This document shows positions 50,252 through 61,732 of a stretch of 64,000 bases of DNA, one piece after another. The translations under genes were made by a program, and so were the position numbers. How positions within the stretch are numbered: position 1 is the stretch's first letter; each line of letters opens with the position of its first letter. Below the pieces are notes generated by a model. That model made no database searches and was not told the origin of the DNA. It was given only the letters and a program-made list of their open reading frames with translations. This DNA is from Motacilla alba alba (lineage: Eukaryota > Chordata > Aves > Passeriformes > Motacillidae). Where the stretch lies: the NCBI RefSeq assembly GCF_015832195.1, contig NC_052017.1:11546790-11610789 (forward strand), read 5' to 3'.

Positions 50252-52783
50252 CACTGCTGAGTTGTCAGAGCTCACAGACTACGGTGGAACCAAAACCTGT
50301 CTATAACTAGCAAGTAGTGCAGTCAAACAGGAATGGCTCCCCAGAGCAAACCTGCTGGTACTGATGTTCAGTCTCTGTGCATGTTTTATGTGCTTTGTCT
50401 CTGGTCTACAGGCATGAGCTGGAATTATAAATCTAATTTCAAAAAAAGTTTAAAGAAATCCCAACTCAGCATATTCTGTAATGCTATAATTATTTCAGTA
50501 GGTTTTCCTAAAGGAATTCCAGTAGATACTTCCTGAAAAGTTTTTATTTGATAATGGATTTAAAATTTTCCCTATTTCTATTTTTCTCCTCATAAAATCC
50601 TCTGCCTTATTTGTCAGGGAGAGATCATGATGCTTGCAAATGGAGTGATGATCTCCATGTTTATTAAACACTTTTTCTTACTGTAGTACCTTTCTGCTAT
50701 GGAACATTGTAAGAGTATTTCTTCACAGCAGTTATGTCTTTGTCTAAGAAACTGATATTTTTAAATTTTATTATTTGTTGACAATTTCCCAAATAAGCTA
50801 AAAATTACTACTCTGGCTAAGCTTTCCAAGGTACCAGTGGGTACTTGTACCTCATAGTCAAGTACAGAAATGAGAAGGGTCTCAGATAAAAAGGAATTTT
50901 ATTCACTGCCAATTTGTAAAAGTCCTAAAAGAAACCTACAAGTGCAGGTGTGGCTTTATTTAACCTTGGTGTTTTGCTACCTGTTCATGTTTGGGGTTGG
51001 CACCTTTACTAACTGCAGAAGATTAGTGTCTCAGGCTGTGTTTCAAGGAACAACACAACTTAGGAAATATCAAAATGGCTCAAATGCTAAAGAAAAAAAA
51101 TAATTCTCTATCTCTTGATTTTTAACCTGGATTTTCAGGGATTATTGAGCCAGCAGTCAGGCCAGAGTCCTGACACACTGTGGCTGCTAGAAGGAGCCTG
51201 ATGTTAGTTCTGTACATGAGTCTTGGTCCTGCTGAATTAGTACAAAAGCCAGACAAGCACTTTGCTACTTCATTTCTCATAGGCAGAGCAAACAGCACTG
51301 CACATCTCCTTCACCCTCTCTGCCAGCAGCAGCAACACAGGCAGCAGGTCAAAGGGCTCAAAAGATTTGCATTCATCTCCTATTTCTACCTTGTTAGTGA
51401 ATCAAGGACACTTCTCAGAATTTCAATGAAATTTTTCAATGGAGAGAATGCAGGTGGGTAATTGAGTGTTTACCATTTAGGCTTTTACCTGCAGTCTAGA
51501 GAGACTGGATGCAAGCAAGGTTTGGACATGCAATTGCAGCAGTGAGCATACATGCTTGTGCTCCTCTGCTTCAAACATGTGCTTGAAAGAGATGGCAAAT
51601 CCCCAAGGCCACAATTCCTGTTAACCCCCAGTCTGGAGTCAATGGCAACAACAGAGGCAGCTGTTTGCAGCCCCTGCCTGTTCTCTGGGTCATGCTCTGC
51701 CCTTGCACTCTTTATGCCAGTGGAAAAATACCAACCCTATCTAGACCTCAGCTCCTCATCAATGAGGTGGTAAAATTCGGGTTTGCATGGAAAGGTACAG
51801 ATTCACAAGAATTAGGGACCATGGATTTGTTTCTGGTGCTACCTCTAAGCTTCTTTCAGCACTATTTTTGCACACATCTCATCCCTGCTTTCTCAATAAC
51901 TATGTTCATATTGCAAAAGACCAGGCCCTGGCCTTTCCAGTCTTAAAAAAAGAGTAGTCATTATTTTGAATTTATAGGTTCATAGTGTGGTGTTGAGCAT
52001 GGTTTATAGACATATTTCTGCCCAGAATCTGGGCTTTCTTCTACCACCAAATGACCGCAAAACCTTGCTGTTCCTTCTGTCTGTTAGCAGAAATACACCA
52101 GTTTTCCCATCCTCATGCTCAAGAAGATCAGTGGAATTCTGAGTTGCTTGTACAAGTTGTGTTGCTCATGCAGAGAGTAACAGCATTCCACAGAGTTGTT
52201 CTGGTGACTGCACTTGGATTATTCCATAAATTCATATGGCATATTAGTAGATGCAGTTTCAAATAAAAGGTAAAACAGTATTATGGAACTTTGAAGATGA
52301 TGTTCATGTTGCACCACAGGGCATCAAATTAATAACAGTTTTGGAAAGAGTTAAAATGTTTGCCAGGGGAGCTCATTCAAATTCACTTCATTACATCAGC
52401 TGGGAAATATTTCTGCTTTGCAAACACAACAGAAGTAACATGAGCTATTCTGTTCCCTAAAACAAAGCAATTTCCCATTAACACCATTCACAAGCACCCG
52501 TGACACACAGGGCTCTGCCAGACAATGGGCACCTTGTCCTTCCCTACAGAGCACCTGTGGGGCACCTGTGGGTGCTGCTTCCCTGCAGCACAGGAGGGGG
52601 CTGGGGCACCCCAGCAGAGGCTCCAAACCCCTGTCACACCACATATTTCTGCTCCTGGTGGAAGTAAATCTCACTGGGTTGTAAATATGGACTCAGCAGT
52701 GTGGTTGCTGCTTTCATTTTTCCACTGCACAATGCTGTAAGAGATTATTAGGCTTAGCAGCTGATTTTTGCTAGTAGAATGGA

Positions 52784-52797
52784 TCAATGATCATTGA
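52784..52797. repeat. 14-base perfect palindrome
   Basis: TCAATGATCATTGA is self-complementary. It could be a binding site for a dimeric transcription factor, but nothing else supports that. Confidence 0.8.
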
Positions 52798-55251
52798 TAA
52801 CCGAGTCACTTTTTCATACGCTCATTTTAGTCAACAAACTCTTGTAGCATGCAGCCATGATTATTCAGCTGTGCTGTAAATTGAATTTCCTGCTGAATAC
52901 AAATACAAGAATTCTTTCCTTGCTTTTCTTTACTGATTGGGTTAAATTATTAAGCCTACAAGATAACTCACTTATTTACCAACACTAGAAAGAGACAGAA
53001 ATGAAGGAGATGTTTCCATTAAAAATGTTTCTCTCTTCTTTGTGTTATTCTTAACATTTAGCTCAAATGTAGTTTTGCTTAGAAGTCCCACCTAAGACAG
53101 GAGTTCCATTGTGGTGCTTCTGGTTATACAGGCATCATAAAAGAAAGTGGCTTTCACTCCACCTTGCTGGAGTTTCCCTTCTGATGTTAGGCAAACATTT
53201 TTGAACAGCCTCTCTTGTCCCAGTGAATAAGTTAATTTGTTGTAGTAGCTTTGCACCTGAGTTAAAAGGCTCATGTCCTGATTGGACCATCTTGTAACCA
53301 TAACATTTAGACTAATAATATAAAAATTCAATCTAAGAATACAATGTGAAAGAAATAAAAGTAAGTTTTCCCTTTAAAAATTAGTTGTTCCTTGAGGATG
53401 TAGGCAATGTTTTCACATGGCCAATGAAGTGCACCCAAGCAAAACCTATGTCTTTACCACTATGATCACACCTGGTCAGAATTTATTTTTCCGCAGAAAA
53501 TGTACAAAAAAGCAAAAACTTGTTATCAAAATGTGGAAAATAAATATTTTCATTGTAAGAAAAAAAACCTGATGTTTGCATGAAGCATTTGGACTTTGAT
53601 TTTTTATGCAGAAAATTTTTCCTCTTGCAGTAGATATTTCCTGCCTAAAACATAGCAGGGAAAAAAATAGAAAGAGAAAAGAATAGAAAAGAATCCACTG
53701 GTGGTTACAAAGGATACTTCAGCTTTACTCCTCAAACTGTAGACCATGAAATAATTGCAGCAATTCTTTCATGACTAATTTCCAATACCTTAATATATCA
53801 ATGAAAATGTCATCAATAATTCACAAATGCTACGATAAGAAAAATGCACTGAGTAAACAGCTGGCTATTTATTACTTACATTCACAGTGTTGGTTATTCG
53901 AGTTAAAGGATGTAACCATTAGATACAATAACTATTTAGTTTAAAAAATAGGTCATTCATCATAAATCCATATAAGAAAATTAAATGCAAGGATGTAGCC
54001 ACTGATGGCAAGAGGGTTTTTTAATAATATTCGCTACAAAGAAAACCACAATCCCTGCTTAAAGAGCTTCCTTTTTAATGAATAAAAACCCCAAACATTA
54101 GATGGTAAAGGCATTCTCTATAAGTAAATGGATTAAGTGATATGCAGATGCAGATGTATGCAGTTATAAACTCTTCTAATTGTTTGTAGTCAGCCAGTTA
54201 AGCCATTAACATGCTGTGTTTACTGCTGTCTGCCTCCGTTCTCCCTTTTCTCATAAAAATGACCTAATGACTCATCTGATAAAGCCAGAAGAGACAGATC
54301 TTCACTGCACAGCTTTCATCCCACTTAACCCCTTTTGAGGTGTGCACATAAAATGAGCCACATGAAGACTTTAATATCAGGAAAGGAGATTTTACTCTTA
54401 CTGTTTTTGTGGCTCATGTTTTATATTCAGTCTTGGTTCTGAGTAGCTATGTTGGATTTACTCTGGTGATGCAAAAGTGGGCTCCAGGCCACACTGTGCT
54501 GCATGTAGGTGGCTGCTGGAATTCCAAAGCATGGCAGGATAACACCTGGACAGCTGCTGGCAGGAGGCTTCCCTGTGGTATCCCTGCCTACCAACCACAG
54601 AGACCTGGGGATTCCTGCTGCACTGGGACTTCACCAGCACAGCCCATAGTTCCAAGTAAAGATGAAAAGAAAAACATTTTATACAGCATAAAATCAACTT
54701 ATTTTTATGCATGCATATGTGGAAAATGTGTGAGGAATCTGGGTTTATCTTTGAGAAGGGATAGTAGCATTATTGCTGCAGTACCATGTCTGCAATTCTT
54801 TCTCACTCACAAAACGAGTCTAAATCTGTCTTCATTTACTCTCAGGTTGTCCTTGTATGACCAAGTGTTTTTGGAAGCTGAATATTTCTTACGTATGCTT
54901 ACAAAAGAGGAATAATTAATTTTATTGCTTGAGTCTGAAAGTACCCAACTTTAACTTCCAATTTTTTGTCAAAATGCAGTATAATGTCCAAAGTCCTTGT
55001 CATTCAGAGGAAATATTGGAGGGTTGTGTTGGCAAGGGGATTGCTAATATTCTTCTCTACTCCATTAGCTCCTTTCCTTCTTTATTTTCCATATTCAGTT
55101 AGTGGAATATGTGTGTTTGTTTTTCTCCCATCCTCCTTTAGCACTGCCCCAGCCTGTGTCTCTCATGCCTCTGCTGTGCCTCGTGCTGTGCTGGGATCTG
55201 CTGAACAAGATTAGAGCAGCTCCAAACCCAGCAGCCTCTGGAAGTGCTCCT

Positions 55252-55450
55252 TGCATGAGTGGATAGCCCAGGTGGGGATGGAGCTCAGCTGGTCTCCAGG
55301 ATAATCCACTGCTCAAGGCAGGGTCTGACAGGAGATCAGAACTGATTGTTCAGGACCTTGAAAACACTCAAGGATGAAGACTGAGCTGCATCTCTGGACA
55401 ACCTTCCTCTGCTTAACTACCTCTCCTATTTTTACCAGGACTTTGTACCA
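55252..55450 (-). mobile_element. CR1 LINE fragment, older subfamily 3' end
   Basis: On the minus strand the order is GAGGTTGTCCAGAG-like, CATCCTTGAGTGTTTTCAAG, GACCCTGCCTTGAGCAG and CCTGGAGACCAGCTGAGCTC. This matches a CR1 subfamily whose final ORF2 codons and 3' UTR carry the TTGGAxxxxTCAAGG and GACCTxxxGAGGTCCCT words. The ATTCTATG tail is degraded to a CCTGGGCTATCC-like remnant near 55260. It is more diverged than the copies at 38.15 and 57.66 kb and is therefore likely an earlier insertion. Confidence 0.72.
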
Positions 55451-57662
55451 GAAGGGTGACATCCAAAGTCTTGCTGCAGGGATGTTATGAACAACTATAT
55501 CTTGTAGTCTCGGAGATCAATCAGGAGTACCAGTGGATCTGGAGAAGGTTTCAGTCAAATATCCTTATTTTAATCTCAAAATAACACTCCAATTATTCCT
55601 TCTCTGATGCTGTGAGAAAGTAATCCATCAAATAAAAGATGTCTTGCTTCTTGGAAGTTTGAAGGAAGAAAAGGAATGGCCAGCTTCAGCAACTGGAAAA
55701 ACAAAATGATGTGTAGAACAGTGCAATCATTTTCAGTGAATAAGTTAGGTGAATTTTAAGAGAAAAAATCTCTTTCACCTTGTCCAGTTTTTTGTTCTGC
55801 CAGTAGAAAAAAACCAAGAATTTTGAATTTAGGTCATTGAAACATCCTAGGAGTAGCCAAGGTACTGTTACTGAGGAAGGAAATGGCATCTTACTCTTTT
55901 ATTCTCTACTGTTAACATTTCTTTTTTCCTTAAATTTATTTCACAGTCTCACTTTCCTCTTGTCAGTCTCTAGATTTTTTTGCCATGGGAATTAGGAAGG
56001 AGAAGAGAGACAGAAGAAAACATGTTTGAGCTGAATAAAGATAAATCTTGAAACACAAAAAATTCTCAAAAATTATATTTCTTCCTCCTATAAATGATAC
56101 TCTATCACAAGTTTCAGCAATAGCAGAAGCCTCAAAGACCCATTTTTGATTTTTGATAAACTCAACTAATTCTTCCTGTTTAGTTTGTTCTTTGACCTAA
56201 AAAATATAGCACCCTAACAGAGGGCCAGTGCAGGACCTTTCCACTGAATATTTCTTAATGACTGTCTCTAATACAAACTGTAATATCTGTCTATCTCTAA
56301 TCTCCATCACACTGAAGATGCTTGAGGATTACTTTTCAATGCTAACAATGATTTTTGAGATATTGAATGAAAGATGTTGAAAGAAAAAAATCAGCACATA
56401 CTGTAGAGGCATGGTGCTGTCAGGTGAAACTGAGTCCTCCCTTTAAAGAGTACAAAGCCCCAGAATGTGTGTGTATAGATAATTAACTGTCCTTCTATTT
56501 CTTTTCATTTCTTACACATTAGGATCATTTTATCTTAAGTTATTTCTCTTGAGGTATACACTGTCATTTCAGCACTATATGCCTAAACAAATTAGACAAA
56601 ATTGTTGAAGTAAATCCCAAAGAGCAGCAGTGCAACTTCATTATAGCAATTATGTGTTTTATGACTTTTTTTAATATAAAACAGATAGTTGAGCCTTAAT
56701 TTAAATTCAAAAGACAGTCAAGTGCATATGGCAAAGAAATCTGAGGAAAAAATCAGTTGAAACAAGGTAAGAATTGCATTTGGTCATGTTAAAACTAAAC
56801 CAAATTATCTGAATCAGACCATCCTATCATAGTGACTGTTTCTACTCCTGAAGGCACATTGCAAATCACATCTACTGACCCCAGCCTGCAAAGTGAATAG
56901 GTAGGGGCCAAAAACCAGCTTCTGGTTTGAGTTCCAAAACCCCCAAAATGGCTTAAAGGAAAACAAACATCGTCCCCTTACAAGACACTAGCCTGACTCT
57001 GACATGTCTAATTAACTTTCATTTTAGAATCTTCAAATATCATAACTTGCAATTTATTTTTTGAGATGTTTCCTTAATTCTGATGGTGCCTGGTATGGTG
57101 TCGTTATTAATGATCTATCAGATGGTCACTGATTTTAAAAAAAACCAAACCTTGAGGGATTTGTAAGATGCTCTGAAGTTCATTTTGAGTAGAGATTAAA
57201 AGAATAAGAACTCAGTGGGAGAGCGGTAGAGAATAAAGGAGTCAGGGGCAAAGAGTAGGAGAAGGATACAAGTGAATCAAAATGAAATGGAGCAGGGATG
57301 AGAAAGGTGAAATCAGAAAACCACAAATTACTTGAAGAATATTTCACACACTTTTTTGTTACCCAAACCCAGTATATTTTTACAATCATATTTCTGTACA
57401 TCTTTAGTGTCTGAAGATTGTATATCAGAAATAACTTTTAAATATATTGAAGGATAGGAGAGTTTGCAGGAGGGGCATAGTAAACTCATGAAAGACCTAG
57501 GGGTATAATATGATATTTTTGGTTTATTCTTAAGCAGATTTGTGTAATTTTTTTCATCAACATTGAATCAGTATAGTTAATGAGGAAAATTAGAATCACA
57601 AGTGACAAGCCACACTATCCAGCAGGAAATCCCAGGTGAATAATCCAATATGCTGCAATGAG
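55451..57662. other. Unique AT-rich stretch
   Basis: About 2.2 kb with no recognised gene, RNA or repeat. The open frames are short and chance-like. Confidence 0.55.
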
Positions 57663-57803
57663 ATTCATCATAGAATCACAGAATGGTTTGGTGTGGAAGA
57701 GACCTTAAAGATCGTCCAGTTTCAACCCCCTGCCACAGGCAGGGACAGCTGTGACTAGACCAGGTTGCTCAAGCCCCATCCAGCCTGGACTTGAGGACTT
57801 CCA
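57663..57803 (-). mobile_element. CR1 LINE fragment with preserved 3' end
   Basis: The plus strand begins TTCATCATAGAATCACAGAA and continues TGGTTTGGTGTGGAAGAGAC, AGATCGTCCAGTTTCAACCC, GACTAGACCAGGTTGCTCAA and CATCCAGCCTGGACTTGAGG. This is the reverse complement of the CR1 terminal region, with the ATTCTATGATGA-type tail kept. It is only about 140 bases long. Of all copies here it looks closest to consensus, so it is probably among the youngest. No coding capacity remains beyond the last ORF2 codons. Confidence 0.95.
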
Positions 57804-58345
57804 TAAAGAAATACAGAAATCTTAGCAGTAAGATTAAATCACTACAAGAAAGAACTGTGAAAAACAATCCTGCTTAATGCAGTGATTTTCCACATTGGTG
57901 GCAACACTTGGTTCATCTGTTTCTTCCAAGGTTTCTTTTTTTTTCCCTTTTTCTGGTCCTCTATATGTAGGCCATGGTTCTCATTCTAGTCAGGGGAGAC
58001 ATTATTCTCTGTTCTTTCCATTTTTCCGGAATGGGAAATGCTTCAAAGGCATTAAACATTATTCAGTATAGAATGTGAAACAGTTTGTCTCTGAAAAATG
58101 TTAAGATAAAGATCTCTCAAAAGAGATATCTAGAGAGGAGTGTTGGAGTAGATGAAGTGAAGAATTAAGTTTTTATGTAAAAGAACTCATGTGGGAACTA
58201 TATAATTAAACTAGGCAAACAATCCTGACTATGTTCTGTAATCATGTCAGTGAACAGCTATATGATTAGGGCATTTCAGTGACTGTGGAAACACATTTTA
58301 CAGATTTTAAAAACATCTTAATTTGGTTTTCTACATTTTCCCCTT

Positions 58346-58380
58346 ATAGAATCAAAGAATTTTGTGCTTGGAAGCATTGA
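58346..58380 (-). mobile_element. Possible CR1 tail remnant
   Basis: ATAGAATCAAAGAATTTTGT and then GCTTGGAAG resembles the reverse-complement CR1 3' tail (ATAGAATCATAGAATGGTTT then TTGGAAG), but the match fades after about 35 bases. Too short to be sure. Confidence 0.3.
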
Positions 58381-61300
58381 AAATCAGGTTATTCACTGAT
58401 CGCTCAGATTATTTCTGACTTTTGGTTCTTGTACAGCACATACTTTCTCCTGAAGGTCAAGTGCATGTGGGAAGCAAACTTCTCACTGGACTTGTATCTT
58501 GGTGGGTTTTATCATATCACTCAATTGCTTGAGTTCATTAAATCTGTGATCATGAATATACAGTTCATCATGCCCATAAAATGCACCAATAATCAGAACA
58601 GATCCAAAGTAAGGTCAAGCATGAATTGCTACCCAGAGTGGCTGTGTGATTCCTACTGTTAAAAGAATTGTCTTTATTCTCTGAAAGCCAGACAAACAGC
58701 AGCTTTGCAGCAATCAAAAAGTAACAGTTCTCTGTGAGGTGTGTGAACTTTTATCCCAGCTACTTTTTTTTAACCACGAGAAAGAAACAGAGAGTAAGTT
58801 CATTTATCCAGAGAACATTGGCTGGATTTTGGCTCACCAGCCTTTCAGCACCCATGATGCAGATGTTCACATCACAGCCAGTGACCTAAATCTCTCTAAA
58901 GAGTCAAAGGAGAGAAATAGATGTCTCTGGGATGTGATTCAGCTGAGCTATTTCAGATAGATATTTACCTAGGAGATGAATTGCACCCAAGACTGCACTG
59001 AGTGTATTGACTGGATCTTTGCAGGCTGTGAAGATCATGGGCTGATCAGTTCAGAACAGTACATTTCACCAAATGAATCCTATTCAGTGTCAAAGTGCTA
59101 AAGGCTGGTACAGGGTCAGCAGTCCAGGTTCCATGGGCACAGTTTGGATACTTTCCACCAGAATGAGAAGTTCTTTATAGGCACATCTCTCACTAAACCA
59201 AACTGAGCCCCTGACATACCTGCCATTCCCCAACCACTGAGAAAGAAAAGGGTCTCAAAAAGGTCAGTGTTTTAAAATGCTAGACACAGCTGTGTTTGTA
59301 ATTTTAAAGGATGGTAAACAAGAAAGGTAATTTTTATACAGCAAAATTTCAGCAGGTTTCAGTTGCTACAATAGCTCTTCCAACATCTCCAGAAAATTTC
59401 AGAAAATTTCTACTTGTCTGTCTGAGAAATATCATGCATTAGTTGTAGAAATTGTTCTAAACTTCACTAATGACTGCACTCAGTCAAATAATACTTTCTA
59501 ATCATAAAAGATACATTGTGGTAAAAATGAAAATTTTTCAGACAAAGCCACCAGAACTCTTTAAAAATTGAAATAATATGGGTTTTTTTGCTTTTCCAGA
59601 AATTAAAATGCACAGTTCTTTAGCAGACCCTAGGGGGGAAAAAAAAGTTAACTAGCTGTAACTATCATGATCCCCACGTCCCTATGAAAAGAACTTTTAT
59701 TCTTTTGTTTGTTTGTTTATTTGAGGTGAAAACCAGAGAATGACAGCCTTGTGAGAGCCCAGCAGGAATCTCAGTTTTCTAATATAGCACAGCGGGAGTG
59801 AAATACAGAAGGAAAGCAAGCAGAAATAATAACCAGCAGCCATATGAATAATGGGAACACGAACATTGGTGTGTAGGGAAAAAAGAATCTGAGTATCCAC
59901 ACTCTTGACCTTATATTGCACTGTAAGGCACCCAGTCAGTTTTGCTGTCACCCTTTTCCTGCATCTAGTAAGGGCTTTTGGAGTTCCAGCAGTGTTGGAT
60001 GAGGGTCTCAGTAGTTAGTGTAATTTTCAGCTCTTTGGGCACTTTAGTCTTTCATTATGTGTGCTTTTTTTACATTTGTATAATGAAAAATATAATATTG
60101 GAGTAGAATTGAAAGATTTTCCTTCGGACAAGAAAAACAGATTGAAGATGTGGTTTTGTTATTTTTTTGCATATATCAAAAAGTTGTTGTTATTGGTGTA
60201 TGGAGTTTGTGTAGAATGATATAATAAAAATGGGAATTGTTTTTGGGTGTGAAGATTTGGTTGCTGTAGTTATGGGGGTTATAGTTATACCTTTTGAGCC
60301 ATGATTCCTACACACAGCAGAACGTACTCTGACTAATTTTCAGTTTTGTGCACTTAATTTCTTAACCCAGGCACCAAAAAAGGGCCATAGATGTGCATGA
60401 ATATGCACATATGCACTATTCAGGGTTTTGTCATGTTACAGAAGATGGAACAGCCAGAGCACATATCAAAAAAGTTTTTTTGGTAGAGGCTGATAGATGA
60501 ATGCCATATACCAGAGGAGGGTAAGCTGTTTCACCAAAATATGATCAGTTTGTATTAAATTTACATTAACATTGTAAATTTGTATCAATAAAACATTTAT
60601 TTTTGGATTGAGGGTTTGTGCATTTTTCATACCATTTTAAATTGACTGTAATGAATTGCTGGCAAAGTTGCACCAGACAAGATTCTACATACCAAGGGGC
60701 ATTTAATCACATCAACTTCCCATTGATGTTAATTGGGATATTCTAATGAGCAATGAACACTCAGGCTAAGAATCAGTCACTCAGTGCTATGACTTTCAAA
60801 TCCCTATGAATCCTCTATACACTCCTGATCAATAATTTTGAGTCCAAAGCCATTCAAAATAAAAGAGGATGATAATTTATTGTGAAACTATTGCATGAGA
60901 AGATTTGCTAAATAGATTTCCTTATTAAACTGTTAACTTCATCATTCTTCATTATATCCTTAGGGTCCACATGTCCAAACAAAGCCCACAGGGTTCAATA
61001 ATGTACTCTGCTTGATCATTATGATACAAAACAACCTTTTTGCCATTATTAAGTAGGAATTACAGGAAAAGTTGGCAGAAACCTTGGTCAAATATTTAAT
61101 TCAGAACATCTTGACTCTGAATTTGTTATCTTGTTTTTTTTTTCTTTTACTTCACATTAATCAGGAGTTTGATAAAGCAGATTATAGTCTAATATACTAT
61201 TTTATAGCATTGTTAAAAAGAACTAAGATATATAATCTAGATGCAAGTAAATTTATAATGGAGATTAGACATAGATTTTTATTCACCAAAGAAGCAAATT

Positions 61301-61671
61301 TCTAAGAGCTGCCTCACAACAGACCTAAGAAGAGCAAGTAATCAGCAGTTCTAATACAGTTAAATCAAAATATAAAAGTATTAATTACACCTACACTAGT
61401 GAAGAAACACTCTTGAGCATGGGAACTCAGTTGTCTACACTCTAAAAGTGATTCCAAAGTGATTCTTTGGCAGGGATCTTCTAGCAATTCCTTAACATAA
61501 CCTAGGATGGTCAATGAGTTTGCGTCAACTGGGGAGCATTCCTTGTGCACACTCTATTTTGAAGAGTAAGAAAAAGGATGAAATAAACACAAATGATTCA
61601 TTATGATGTGATGTCAGCAACAAAGAACTGTTCTGGTCATATTTTATTTACCATTATGAACATTACTGTAT

Positions 61672-61732
61672 AACTAGGAACTGGACTTGATGACACAATG
61701 TCCTTTTCAGTCCTACATCCATATTGAGTTAT
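61672..61732 (+). mobile_element. Possible CR1 3' UTR remnant
   Basis: GGAACTGGACTTGATGACAC followed by TGTCCTTTTCAGTCCTACAT resembles the sense-strand CR1 3' UTR (GGACTxGATGA ... GGTCCCTTCCAACC) with heavy divergence. The expected ATTCTATG repeats would fall at about 61715-61730, where only CCATATTGAGT is seen. Confidence 0.4.

Larger units (their letters stand above)
50171..55251. other. Unique stretch without a supported gene
   Basis: About 5 kb. A 13-base direct repeat flanks 50196-50238 just after the CR1 break. A GC-richer patch occurs at about 52500-52640, and a 14-base palindrome at 52784-52797. The longest frame in the window, 54409-54915 plus (168 codons), lies here but shows no family, a mixed composition and no exon signals. 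Confidence 0.5.

Noticed and set aside
54409..54915. Longest open frame in the window, 168 codons, plus strand
   Set aside because: The composition is mixed and unlike a protein family I know. A frame on the other strand (54458-54712) overlaps it, and there is no splice or promoter evidence. One such frame by chance is plausible in 64 kb.
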